A program made the position numbers and the translations under genes. A stretch of DNA of 15,806 bases from Candidatus Methanosuratincola sp. (lineage in GTDB: Archaea; Thermoproteota; Methanomethylicia; Methanomethylicales; Methanomethylicaceae), in contig JARYLH010000018.1 in the NCBI GenBank assembly GCA_029907755.1, positions 1 through 15,806 of the forward strand, given 5' to 3'. Of the stretch, positions 1-7,159 are shown piece after piece (position 1 is the stretch's first letter; each line of letters opens with the position of its first letter). The notes beneath the pieces are model-generated. The model made no database searches. It was not told where the DNA came from and saw nothing but the letters and a program-made list of their open reading frames with translations.

Positions 1-1
1 C

Positions 2-1072
2 CTCAGGGCAATCCTGGGCGAGAGGAGGGGGAAGGGAGCCTATGCCAGCCTCTCAGGGGAGGGGAGGGTGAGGATGGGGCTAAACGAGAACATGCTGGTG
101 AACAGGTTCTTCTCTGACACGCTCCTCGCAGAGGCAGTTAAGAGGGTGGACGTAAGGGAGTACCCGCCGCCGAATGGCTGGTCGGCAGCGAGGGCCGTAG
201 CCGAGAGCTTGGGGGTCTGGGAGGACGAGGTGCTTATCGGGAACGGGTCCGACGAGATACTCGACCTGGTAGCGAAGGTCTTCCTATCCTCAGAGGGGCG
301 GGAGGCGATCGTGGTCGATCCGACCTTCGAGATGTACAGGTTCTACTCTGAGATCGCAGGGGGGAAGACGAGGCAGGTACTGACCACAGGCGACTTCGAC
401 CTGACCGCCGAGAGCGTCCTCTCCGCCATAGGCGAATCGACCAAGGTCATATTCATCTGCTCGCCGAACAACCCGACCGGCAAGCAGTTCAACAGGGACG
501 AGGTCCTGAGGGTAGTCGAAGAGAGCGGCAGTGTGGTCGTGCTCGACGAGGCTTATGCAGACTTCGCGCCGTACTCACTCTCGGGGGAGTGCACCCAGTA
601 TGAGAACCTGCTGGTCCTGAGGACCTTCTCAAAGGCATTCGGGATGGCTGGCCTCAGGGCAGGGTACTGCGTCGGGAACGCGAGGCTGCTGGAGTGGCTG
701 AGGGCCGCGCAGAGCCCTTTCAGCGTCAACTCTGTCGCGCAGGAGATGGTCAGGCTCGTGCTCGAGAACAGGAAGGTCTACGAGTCGTTCATCAAGCAGG
801 TGGTCGAAGAGAGAAACTACCTCCTGGCCGAGCTCGAGATGCTGAGCGGGGTCGAGGCATACGAGTCTGACGCCAACTTCATACTGTTCAGGCTCCCGCA
901 GGGGGTCCACTCGGGCGAGGTGGTGAGGCGCCTGGGCGAAGCAGGGATGGACGTGAGGGACAGGGGAGGGATGCCGCTCCTAGAGAACTGCATCAGGGTT
1001 ACCGTCTCAACCAGGGAGAACAACCTGAAGTTCATCGAGATGCTGAAGGGGGCAATAGGTGATCTAGCATGA
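2..1072 (+). CDS. hisC: Histidinol-phosphate aminotransferase, 5' partial
   Basis: PLP-dependent fold-type I aminotransferase that converts imidazole-acetol phosphate plus glutamate to L-histidinol phosphate in the cytoplasm. Numbering from the GTG at 68, the sequence shows the NEN substrate motif (residues 6-8), YPPPNG (32-37), SPNNPTG (132-138), DEAYADF (160-166) and the PLP-lysine motif SKAFGMAGLR with Lys189 and Arg197. The frame stays open from the GTG back to the first bases of the window. HisC proteins normally carry several tens of residues before the NEN motif, so I read the true start as lying upstream and the gene as partial; GTG 68 is only the first start codon visible. The stop overlaps the hisB start as ATGA. 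The family call is secure because the neighbours are hisB, hisH, hisA and hisF; alone it could be confused with other class I/II aminotransferases. Confidence 0.93.
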   Translation, partial: LRAILGERRGKGAYASLSGEGRVRMGLNENMLVNRFFSDTLLAEAVKRVDVREYPPPNGWSAARAVAESLGVWEDEVLIGNGSDEILDLVAKVFLSSEGREAIVVDPTFEMYRFYSEIAGGKTRQVLTTGDFDLTAESVLSAIGESTKVIFICSPNNPTGKQFNRDEVLRVVEESGSVVVLDEAYADFAPYSLSGECTQYENLLVLRTFSKAFGMAGLRAGYCVGNARLLEWLRAAQSPFSVNSVAQEMVRLVLENRKVYESFIKQVVEERNYLLAELEMLSGVEAYESDANFILFRLPQGVHSGEVVRRLGEAGMDVRDRGGMPLLENCIRVTVSTRENNLKFIEMLKGAIGDLA

Positions 1073-1683
1073 GTGCTGACAGGGGGTTTGGGATCAGGCC
1101 ATGGGCAGATAAAAGGGAAGGCGCCTGCGAGAGGAGGACGAGCGAGGTCCAGATCAGGGCAAGGGTCTGCCTCGAGGGTCCGGGCGAGTTCACCGGTAGC
1201 ACAGGGTCTGCTTTCATCGATCATATGATGAGGACGCTTGCGAAGCACTCCTCGATAAGGGTAGACCTCGAGGCTTCCGGGGACCTGAAGCACCACGTAA
1301 TAGAAGACACCGCGCTCGCCCTGGGAGAGGCGATCCAGGCTGCCCTAGGGGACAAGAGGGGGATCAGGAGGTTCGGGTATGCCTACGTGCCCATGGACGA
1401 CGCCCTGGCCAGGGCCGTTGTCGACCTAGGCGGGAGGGCATACAGCAGGATAAGGCTCAGGACGGAGGGAGAAACGATCGAGGACACTAAGGTCGAGGAC
1501 ATCTTACATTTCCTCGAGTCGCTCGCATCCTCGCTGAGGTGCAACCTGCACATCAAGGTGCTGTACGGGAGCAACGACCACCACAAGGTGGAGGCGGCAG
1601 TGAAGGCGCTCGCGGTTGCGCTGAGGGATGCTGTGTCGCTCACAGGCAGGACTGAGATCCCGAGCGCAAAGGGGGCGATCTGA
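1069..1683 (+). CDS. hisB: Imidazoleglycerol-phosphate dehydratase
   Basis: Manganese-dependent dehydratase that turns imidazole glycerol phosphate into imidazole-acetol phosphate. The protein has 204 residues and is of the monofunctional type; no histidinol-phosphatase domain is fused. The hallmarks are an RRTSEVQIRARV strand near the N terminus, FIDHMM, GDLKHHVIEDTALALGEA (first HHxxED metal site) and the second metal site NDHHKVEAAVKALA near the C terminus. The ATG at 1069 overlaps the hisC stop by 4 nt, which supports this start and implies translational coupling. The first 20 or so residues (RGFGIRPWADKREGACE) precede the conserved fold and have no clear family counterpart, so a later start is possible but there is no better-placed codon. 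Confidence 0.95.
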   Translation: MSADRGFGIRPWADKREGACERRTSEVQIRARVCLEGPGEFTGSTGSAFIDHMMRTLAKHSSIRVDLEASGDLKHHVIEDTALALGEAIQAALGDKRGIRRFGYAYVPMDDALARAVVDLGGRAYSRIRLRTEGETIEDTKVEDILHFLESLASSLRCNLHIKVLYGSNDHHKVEAAVKALAVALRDAVSLTGRTEIPSAKGAI

Positions 1684-1687
1684 TCGG

Positions 1688-2350
1688 ATGAGGGTGGCAG
1701 TGCTGGACATGGGGCTTGGGAACCTCCTGAGCATAAGGAGGGGGATTGAGAGGGCAGGTCAAGGTACGGCTGCAGGCTTGGACACTGGTCCTGGATCTGG
1801 GGCTAGAGCCGGAGTGGAGGTGATCGTCGCTCAGCGCGACAGGGATGCGGACGGGGCTGACGCGGTAGTGATCCCTGGAGTCGGCGCCTTCAGGGACGGG
1901 GCGAGGGCGCTCCTGGAGCGTTTCGGGGGGACGGTGGAGCGGATTCGCAGCGGCGAGATCCCCGCGCTCGGCGTCTGCCTCGGGATGCAGCTCCTGTTCA
2001 CCAGGAGCTTCGAGGGCGGGGAGTACCCGGGTCTCGGAATCATAAGGGGGGACGTTGTGAGGCTGCCGCCTACGGTGAAGGTCCCCCACATGGGCTGGAA
2101 CAGCGTAAGGGTATTGAGGCGGTGTGCGCTGACCAGAGGTGTCCAAGACGGGGAGCACTTCTACTTCGTCCACTCATACTACTGCAGGCCGGAAGAGGAG
2201 AGCGTCACAGTCGCCGAGACCGAATACGGCGTGCCGATCCCGGCGATGGTCGCGAAGGGCACGGTCTTCGGCACGCAGTTCCACCCGGAGAAGAGCGGGG
2301 AAGCCGGCAGGGCAGTGATAAGGAACTTCCTGGAGGCTGCTGTGCGTTGA
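1688..2350 (+). CDS. hisH: Imidazole glycerol phosphate synthase, glutaminase subunit
   Basis: Class I glutamine amidotransferase that supplies ammonia to HisF, its partner encoded two genes downstream. Starting at the ATG 4 nt after the hisB stop, the 220-residue protein opens with VAVLDMGLGNLLSI, a canonical HisH N terminus, so the longer open frame reaching back into hisB is not used. The catalytic triad is visible: Cys97 in GVCLGMQLL, then His199 and Glu201 in TQFHPEKSG. The oxyanion region PGVGAF is present. Between the first strand-helix and PGVGAF there is an insertion rich in Gly, Ala, Thr and Ser, about 15-20 residues longer than I would expect, which moves the Cys later than in well-studied HisH proteins. 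Its stop overlaps the hisA start. Confidence 0.94.
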   Translation: MRVAVLDMGLGNLLSIRRGIERAGQGTAAGLDTGPGSGARAGVEVIVAQRDRDADGADAVVIPGVGAFRDGARALLERFGGTVERIRSGEIPALGVCLGMQLLFTRSFEGGEYPGLGIIRGDVVRLPPTVKVPHMGWNSVRVLRRCALTRGVQDGEHFYFVHSYYCRPEEESVTVAETEYGVPIPAMVAKGTVFGTQFHPEKSGEAGRAVIRNFLEAAVR

Positions 2351-3060
2351 TCGCCGTGATACCCGCAGTGGACATCTCTGGGGGGAAGTGCGTGAGGCTC
2401 ACCAAGGGGAGGCTGGAGGAGGCAAAGGTGTACTTCGAGGACCCCCTCGAGGCGGCGAGGAAGTGGGAGGGCGAGGGCGCAGAGTGGATACATGTGATCG
2501 ACCTGGACGCTGCGATTGGCGTCGGGAGCAACCCGCAACAGATAAAGCGGATAATAGCTAACGTCGGCGCAAAGGTCGAGGTGGGAGGCGGAATAAGGAG
2601 CATTGAGGTCGCGAGGGATTACATCCGTGCTGGCGCCGGGAGGGTCATCTTCGGGACGGGGGCGCTCGACGCGGACCTGATTAAGGCGAGCATCAAGGAG
2701 TTCGGGTCGGACAGGGTCATGGCCGCGGTGGACCACCTCGCCGGCAGGGTAGCAGTGAAGGGCTGGAAGGAGATGGTCGGGATAGACGCCACGCTGCTGT
2801 GCAGGAGGCTTGAGGAGATCGGCGTGAGGAACTTCATGATGACCGCGATTGACCGGGACGGGACAATGAAGGGGCCTAACATCGAGTACTCGCTGAGGGC
2901 TGCCTCCGAGATCAGGGGGGAGGTGTACCTTGCGGGGGGATTCTCGAGCCTATCCGACCTGGCAATGCTCAAGGGGTCGAGGGCAGCAGGGGTGATCCTT
3001 GGCAAGGCCCTCTACGAGGGGGCGTTCACGCTTAGGGAAGCGATGGGGGCGGTCAGGTGA
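2347..3060 (+). CDS. hisA: ProFAR isomerase (phosphoribosyl-formimino-AICAR-P isomerase)
   Basis: TIM-barrel isomerase that opens the ribose ring of ProFAR to give PRFAR, the substrate of HisF-HisH. I chose the TTG at 2347: it gives the canonical IAVIPAVDISGGKCVRL start, overlaps the hisH stop as TTGA, and has GGAGG about 10 nt upstream. The open frame continues further back inside hisH, but that part is not HisA-like. The protein has 237 residues, normal for the family. The acid/base aspartates are Asp9 (IPAVD) and Asp129 (AAVDHLAG). The phosphate-binding GGGIRS and the second-half motif TAIDRDGTMKGPN are also present. Some archaeal and actinobacterial HisA homologues (PriA) also act in tryptophan synthesis; I see nothing here that decides this. 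Confidence 0.95.
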   Translation: MIAVIPAVDISGGKCVRLTKGRLEEAKVYFEDPLEAARKWEGEGAEWIHVIDLDAAIGVGSNPQQIKRIIANVGAKVEVGGGIRSIEVARDYIRAGAGRVIFGTGALDADLIKASIKEFGSDRVMAAVDHLAGRVAVKGWKEMVGIDATLLCRRLEEIGVRNFMMTAIDRDGTMKGPNIEYSLRAASEIRGEVYLAGGFSSLSDLAMLKGSRAAGVILGKALYEGAFTLREAMGAVR

Positions 3061-3857
3061 CGCTGACAAAGAGGATCATACCGTGCCTGGATGTCGACAG
3101 GGGCAGGGTGGTCAAAGGCATAAGGTTTGTGAACCTTAGGGATGCTGGTGACCCCGTAGAGCAGGCCCTTGAGTACGAGCGGCAAGGGGCGGACGAGATC
3201 GTCTTTCTGGACATCACCGCCTCGTCGGACAACAGGGAGACTGTGATAGACATGGTCAGGAAGACGGCGTACGAGCTCTCGATCCCGTTCACTGTGGGAG
3301 GGGGGGTAAGGAGCTACGCCGACGTGAGGAGGGTTCTGATGGCAGGGGCGGACAAGGTCTCCCTCAACACCGCCGCGGTCCAGAACCCGAGGCTGATCAC
3401 GGAGGGGGCTGAGATCTTCGGGAGCCAGTGCATAGTGGTCGCGATAGACGCGAAGAGGATCAGCGAAGGGAAGTGGGAGGTCTACACGCACGGGGGGAGG
3501 AGGGCGACCGGCATGGACGCGGTCGCATGGGCGGTGAAGGCGGAGGAGATGGGCGCCGGGGAGATCCTGCTGACCAGCATGGACTTCGACGGTTCGAAGG
3601 ACGGGTACGACCTCGATCTGACGAGGCGCGTCTCCGAGAGCGTCAACATCCCAGTCATCGCGTCAGGCGGGGCAGGGAACCCGTCACACATATACGAGGC
3701 GCTCACTGCAGGGAAGGCTGACGCGGCACTTGCGGCATCCATATTCCACTACGCTGAGTACACAGTGGGCGATGTCAAGAGGTACCTAATGGAGAGGGGC
3801 GTGCCAGTCAGGGCAGTGCAGAGCTCTCAGCAGGAAGAAAAAGGGCAGCCCGCGTGA
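3057..3857 (+). CDS. hisF: Imidazole glycerol phosphate synthase, cyclase subunit
   Basis: TIM-barrel cyclase that uses ammonia channelled from HisH to convert PRFAR to imidazole glycerol phosphate and AICAR. The GTG start overlaps the hisA stop as GTGA, and the protein begins with KRIIPCLDVDRGRVVKG. Catalytic Asp12 and Asp131 (VVAIDAKR) correspond to the Asp11/Asp130 pair of the family. GGGVRS (82-86) and TSMDFDGSKDGYD (173-185) form the phosphate sites. The last 15 or so residues, rich in Gln, Glu and Ser, extend past the barrel and look like a disordered tail. About 100 nt of non-coding sequence separates it from hisIE. Confidence 0.96.
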   Translation: MTLTKRIIPCLDVDRGRVVKGIRFVNLRDAGDPVEQALEYERQGADEIVFLDITASSDNRETVIDMVRKTAYELSIPFTVGGGVRSYADVRRVLMAGADKVSLNTAAVQNPRLITEGAEIFGSQCIVVAIDAKRISEGKWEVYTHGGRRATGMDAVAWAVKAEEMGAGEILLTSMDFDGSKDGYDLDLTRRVSESVNIPVIASGGAGNPSHIYEALTAGKADAALAASIFHYAEYTVGDVKRYLMERGVPVRAVQSSQQEEKGQPA

Positions 3858-3955
3858 GGCTGGCATTACAGTAAAAGTGCCATGTTAAGAAGAGATGCGG
3901 GGGAGACGATAGGAAGGCAAATGAAAGGAAAGAAAAGGAAAGGGGATGCGAATTG

Positions 3956-4618
3956 ATGTCGGATGAATTAGGCAAGGACGGCGTGAAGCTGGAGGAGGAG
4001 GCGATCGAAAGATTGGTCAAGTCCCTCGACTTTGCGAAGCTGGGAGGAATAATCCCTGCTGTAGCTGTCGGGGAGGACGGGAGGGTACTGATGCTCGCGT
4101 TCATGGACGAGGAGGCGCTGAGGAGGACGCTGAGCACCGGGATGATGCACTACTGGTCGAGGACCCGGAAGCGGATCTGGATGAAGGGCGAGGAGTCCGG
4201 TCACTACCAGTACGTGCTCGGGGTCTACTCCGACTGCGACTCCGACTCCCTGCTATTCAAGGTCAGGCAGGTCGGGAACGCTTGCCACACAGGGGAAGGG
4301 ACCTGCTTCCACAATCCGGTTGTCGAGCACCTGGCAGCCTGGGAGGTCCCCGCGGAGCTGGAGAGTGTGGTGAAGGACAGGATCGCGAACCCACGTGAGG
4401 GTTCGTACACCTCCAAGATAGCCTCCGGCGGGCTCGCGAAGGCGGCTAAGAAGGTCGGCGAGGAGGGGGTCGAGGCGGCTCTGGCGGGAGCCGTGGAGAG
4501 CAGGGAGAGGGCGATCAGCGAAGCTGCTGATCTCCTCTACCACCTGATCATACTTCTCCAGATGAAGGGGGCAAGCCTGGAGGACGTATTCAAGGAGCTT
4601 AAGAAGAGAAGGCGATGA
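3956..4618 (+). CDS. hisIE: Bifunctional PR-AMP cyclohydrolase / PR-ATP pyrophosphatase (HisI-HisE fusion)
   Basis: Carries out steps 2 and 3 of histidine synthesis: HisE removes pyrophosphate from PR-ATP and HisI opens the adenine ring of PR-AMP. The HisI domain covers roughly residues 25-125, with WSRTRKRIWMKGEESGH, the metal-binding DCDSDSLLFKV and the zinc motif around Cys110 (NACHTGEGTCF). A linker leads to an all-alpha HisE domain from about residue 130, with YTSKI, KKVGEEGVEAALA and EAADLLYHLIILL, the MazG-like metal-binding helices. The start is ATG 3956; a TTG directly before it is also in frame. A purine-rich AGGGG lies about 10 nt upstream. The gene is detached from hisF by about 100 nt, so it may have its own weak promoter, but I could not identify one. 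Confidence 0.95.
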   Translation: MSDELGKDGVKLEEEAIERLVKSLDFAKLGGIIPAVAVGEDGRVLMLAFMDEEALRRTLSTGMMHYWSRTRKRIWMKGEESGHYQYVLGVYSDCDSDSLLFKVRQVGNACHTGEGTCFHNPVVEHLAAWEVPAELESVVKDRIANPREGSYTSKIASGGLAKAAKKVGEEGVEAALAGAVESRERAISEAADLLYHLIILLQMKGASLEDVFKELKKRRR

Positions 4619-4700
4619 TCCCGGAAGGGATGGCAAGAGACGGAAGACAAGGCCTTAGGGATGCAGGGGAAGGCGCCCGCCAAAGATCTCAATGTGCGGA

Positions 4701-5666
4701 TCATGGCCTTGCCGGGTCATTGGGCTCAAGCCCGTTCTTCAGGGCTTCAGACAGCCTCAGCTGCCTGCCTTTCTCCTTCATCGCGATGGCCAAGTCGTAG
4801 ACCTCCTCCACGGTGTCGAAGCGGAGCTTCCTCACCTTCTCGAAGTTCCACCCAGTGCATTTCACCGCCGAGACGAAAGACGCGAACGAGACTGCCTTGA
4901 TCCAGCTGCCGGTCTTGTGGAACGCGGCCAGGAAGCTCCCTGACCAGGTGTCGCCGGCGCCTGTCACGTCCACAGCCTTCTTCGTGATCGCCGAGAGCGC
5001 AGGGATCAGGTCCCGCGTCCCGTCCGACCTTATCATGGTCCCTATCTCGCCGAGGGTCAGGACGAGGGTTTTCGATTTTATGGCTTTTATTGCCTCGGCC
5101 ACGACCTCCTTCCCCGTGAGCGCGTGGAGCTCGCGCTCGTTCAGTATGAATATGTCAGCCATCGACGCCGCCTTCAGTATCGACCTCCGGTTGGCGCTGC
5201 TGTCCATGTAGTTGATGCACGAGTTAACCGAGATCTTCACGTCGAGCCCAGACTCCCTGAGCGCTGAGACCATCCGCTCCACCTTTGGGGGATTCATCGG
5301 GGCGACGTGCACGAACCCAGCACCCCTCCGGACCGCCTTCAGGAGCGCGCGCGTCGTGATCGCGGAGGCTGGACCCGGATCGGAGGAGTGGTAGTGCGCA
5401 TTCCAGCCGGAGTCGTAGGAGACGTCGAACCTGGTGCTCCCCCCTCTGCGGCGGGCGATGAACTCGGCTGGGAACTCCGAGAGCGCCTCCCAGAAGCTGT
5501 AGTCGCTCCCCACAGCGGTGACAAGGCAGACGTCCCTGCAGAGCGTCCTCGCCCCGTAGGCCGCGTAGAGGGCGGCCCCGCCCGGCTGGATCCTCTCGCC
5601 GTTGGAGTTCCTCACCCTGTCGACCGAGGTGTGCCCAACGAAGACGAGCTCTGCCAATGGGATCAC
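4701..5666 (-). CDS. PfkB-family carbohydrate kinase
   Basis: ATP-dependent sugar or nucleoside kinase of the ribokinase/PfkB family; the substrate cannot be read from the sequence. The 321-residue protein contains the N-terminal Gly-Gly motif QPGGAALYAA (27-36), the NEREL motif (176-180), the ATP-site strand TLGEIGT (204-210) and the signature DVTGAGDTWSGSFLAAF, whose Asp239 is the expected catalytic base. An unusual stretch rich in Tyr and His (YDSGWNAHYHSSDPGPAS, 84-101) precedes the second half of the fold and may help select the substrate. The GTG start is placed by homology (LAELVFVGHTSVD) and by a TATA-like element about 28 nt upstream. It is convergent with the his operon and so is not part of it. 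Possible roles include ribokinase, adenosine kinase, inositol kinase or 2-keto-3-deoxygluconate kinase. Confidence 0.88.
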   Translation of the reverse strand: MIPLAELVFVGHTSVDRVRNSNGERIQPGGAALYAAYGARTLCRDVCLVTAVGSDYSFWEALSEFPAEFIARRRGGSTRFDVSYDSGWNAHYHSSDPGPASAITTRALLKAVRRGAGFVHVAPMNPPKVERMVSALRESGLDVKISVNSCINYMDSSANRRSILKAASMADIFILNERELHALTGKEVVAEAIKAIKSKTLVLTLGEIGTMIRSDGTRDLIPALSAITKKAVDVTGAGDTWSGSFLAAFHKTGSWIKAVSFASFVSAVKCTGWNFEKVRKLRFDTVEEVYDLAIAMKEKGRQLRLSEALKNGLEPNDPARP

Positions 5667-5689
5667 TGGATTTAACAGGGGCGCACCCC

Positions 5690-5700
5690 ATATAAAAAAG
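5690..5700 (-). promoter_or_regulatory. TATA-box-like element for the PfkB kinase gene
   Basis: Read on the minus strand, CTTTTTTATAT is a strong archaeal TATA-box match. Its centre is about 28 nt before the GTG start of the kinase gene at 5666. Archaeal transcription normally starts about 25-27 nt downstream of the TATA centre, so the mRNA would begin at or within a few bases of the start codon and be leaderless. No Shine-Dalgarno-like sequence precedes the GTG, which fits. Basis: the motif is visible; leaderless use is inferred. Confidence 0.6.
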
Positions 5701-5723
5701 CTCGATTGGACTTCGGCGAGTGC

Positions 5724-6020
5724 TTACTTGGTTCCCATGCCTGCGGGCTCGCCGTTTCTCGGGGTGCTGACCATTGTCTCCGGAGACTCCCCACTCTGAA
5801 ATTGTTTTCGATTACACTCGAGAGGGATTTTTGCGGGGATTTCATGGTTCCATCTAAGCACTTTGACTCCGCCGATTGTGCCAAAAATGAAGCCCATTAT
5901 GAACCATCCGCCCGCTATAACGCAGGGTAAAGAGCATATGATTATCAGTATGCCCCAGGCTTTCCTGTTTTTGGCTTCATTTGCAACATCAACGATCCGA
6001 ACAGCAACAGAGCTCCACAT
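5724..6020 (-). CDS. Small hydrophobic membrane protein, function unknown
   Basis: A 98-residue protein starting at an ATG just 7 nt after the stop of the upstream frame, with AGGG before it. Residues about 20-55 (from AWGILIIICSLPC to FIFGTIGGVKVL) are strongly hydrophobic with small-residue patterns, enough for one long or two short membrane helices. A short basic N-terminal part (VDVANEAKNRK) precedes them. The tail after residue 58 is polar, with several prolines, and looks disordered. I do not recognise a family. The open frame extends upstream to 6122, but that part overlaps the previous gene and has no recognisable content. It may be the last gene of a small minus-strand unit with the flavodoxin-like gene. 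Base composition is less GC-rich than in the flanking operons. Confidence 0.5.
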   Translation of the reverse strand: MWSSVAVRIVDVANEAKNRKAWGILIIICSLPCVIAGGWFIMGFIFGTIGGVKVLRWNHEIPAKIPLECNRKQFQSGESPETMVSTPRNGEPAGMGTK

Positions 6021-6027
6021 GTTAGCC

Positions 6028-6444
6028 CTATGCTGCAATATTAACAAATGGGACTGTTGAGTTGCTGTCTGATCCTGGAAGCGTAGGAAAAATCCAAGGG
6101 AAGCATGCACCTGCGACCCCAACAGCTACAGCGTTGCAGACTATCAAGGATCCAGCTATAACTGAAAGGATGAAAGCTTTTTTCAGTCCTTCGCTAACGT
6201 CCACTACACGCCACTCTCGAGCCTTATTTGCAAGCTCCTTTGCCCAGCTGCGGATCTCATCCCAATCGCGCAAATCATAGGCACCTGGCGCGGTCTCCTT
6301 GAATCGGTGCTTCTGAAGCGGTGCCTTGAAAGCCGCTTCCATGCCTTTCCGCGTCAGGAAACCCATCCTGTTGAAGTCAATTATGCCTCCAAAGAACCCA
6401 ATCGATATAGGTTTGAGACCGTACTTCGAGACCCTATCCTCCAA
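6028..6444 (-). CDS. Flavodoxin-like protein, C-terminal part after a frameshift, with a hydrophobic tail
   Basis: The first 80 or so residues (KPISIGFFGGIIDFNRMGF, then AYDLRDWDEIRSWAKELA) are the missing second half of the flavodoxin fold begun in the upstream frame: a strand with the FFGG loop, then the final helix. A TTG at 6444 could serve as a start, but a stand-alone half-flavodoxin is unlikely to fold, so I read the two pieces as one gene broken by a frameshift. After the flavodoxin helix the frame continues about 60 residues with a hydrophobic segment (from KKAFILSVIAGSLIVCNAV to PWIFPTL) that could be a membrane anchor. This is not typical of flavodoxins. The segment ends at a stop 7 nt before the next small membrane protein. 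Confidence 0.6.
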   Translation of the reverse strand: MEDRVSKYGLKPISIGFFGGIIDFNRMGFLTRKGMEAAFKAPLQKHRFKETAPGAYDLRDWDEIRSWAKELANKAREWRVVDVSEGLKKAFILSVIAGSLIVCNAVAVGVAGACFPWIFPTLPGSDSNSTVPFVNIAA

Positions 6445-6769
6445 CTATCTTGTGCATTTTGGAAACTTCCGCTGTATCCCCCTCTTTTTTTGGGATCGGC
6501 TCCACAGAGGAAACAAAAAGTGCCAACTTCTTGTTCTCGAAATCCTTCCTGAATTTCTTCAGAAAATCCTCCGCCTCGTTCACCCATCTGCCGCATGCGA
6601 CACCGCTTCCCACAACGACCAATCCATATTCGGAGATGTCTTTGATTTTTTCTTCCCCTGCGTTGATTAACTTCACTTCGAATTTTTCCTCTCGAAGAAC
6701 TTTTGCAATTTCTTCAGAAGTCCCCTTCGTGGCGCCATAACGGGTGCCATAAACGATTAGAGCCTTCAC
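6434..6769 (-). CDS. Flavodoxin-like FMN-binding protein, N-terminal part before a frameshift
   Basis: Starts at GTG 6769 with MKALIVYGTRYGATKGT, the classical flavodoxin first strand and FMN-phosphate loop (residues 9-17). VVVGSGVACGRWV (51-63) is the second FMN-contacting loop, and KLALFVSSVEP the next strand. It closely matches the stand-alone flavodoxin-domain proteins of archaea and protoporphyrinogen oxidase (HemG-like) relatives. The reading frame ends at a TAG after residue 111, exactly where the fold should continue, and the continuation is found in the next frame from 6444. It would act as an electron carrier or FMN oxidoreductase if intact. The gene is therefore a pseudogene, carries a sequencing error, or is translated by recoding. 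Confidence 0.65.
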   Translation of the reverse strand: MKALIVYGTRYGATKGTSEEIAKVLREEKFEVKLINAGEEKIKDISEYGLVVVGSGVACGRWVNEAEDFLKKFRKDFENKKLALFVSSVEPIPKKEGDTAEVSKMHKIVGG

Positions 6770-6900
6770 GCAAACACCAAAGCACTATTGGACGCGATGC
6801 GGATAAGAGCTTTTCTGAGCCTTTAATGGTTAATTGCCTAAGCCAGTCCTACCAACATTGATGAAAAGCCCAGGCGCCGAACCGGGCATGATTCTTTAAA

Positions 6901-6915
6901 AAACACATTGTGTTT
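6901..6915. repeat. Perfect 15-nt palindrome in an intergenic region
   Basis: AAACACATTGTGTTT is a perfect inverted repeat with 7-nt arms around a single central base. It lies in the 390-nt gap (6770-7159) between the flavodoxin-like gene and the DUF1638-like gene, about 130 nt upstream of the flavodoxin start. Its length and symmetry suit an operator for a dimeric winged-helix regulator, but the distance to the nearest start is large. The rest of this gap holds the hairpin at 6932-6947 and, at its right end, a possible remnant reading frame. No RNA gene was recognised in it. Confidence 0.4.
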
Positions 6916-6931
6916 GATTACCCATAAAATC

Positions 6932-6947
6932 GGACATTGGAGTGTCC
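6932..6947. repeat. Short inverted repeat flanked by near-identical ATAAAA runs
   Basis: GGACATTGGAGTGTCC forms a 5-bp stem with a 6-nt loop. It is preceded by CCCATAAAAT and followed by CCATAAAAAT, so the hairpin sits between two near-identical A-rich decamers. It could be a transcript-end structure, a bound operator or chance. It is 17 nt from the 15-nt palindrome. Confidence 0.3.
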
Positions 6948-7159
6948 ATAAAAATGAATCCAATTAAACCGTTCACTCAAGTGCGATCCCATTAAAGAAA
7001 GGCGGGCTTAGCCGCGGCAACTGAAATCCAGACAACTGCGACACCGCGACCTCCCAAATGCCTAGCTTGCCCAGGCTACAATCCCGTTAACAAGCATGCC
7101 GAAATTGGGCGCTGCGATGGCATAACCCATGCTGGTGGAAGCGCAGTAATCGGTGTTCC

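Noticed and set aside
2122..2346. Longer N terminus for HisA reaching back into hisH
   Set aside because: The extra sequence is Arg/Gly-rich shadow translation of hisH; the barrel starts at IAVIPAVD with a TTGA overlap.
3861..3882. TGGCA/TGCCA hairpin between hisF and hisIE as a terminator or attenuator
   Set aside because: The stem is only 5 bp with a 12-nt loop and no following T-run, so it is too weak to call.
6770..7159. tRNA or structured RNA gene in the flavodoxin-DUF1638 gap
   Set aside because: No TTCGA-type T-loop with matching arms and no acceptor stem could be assembled by eye.
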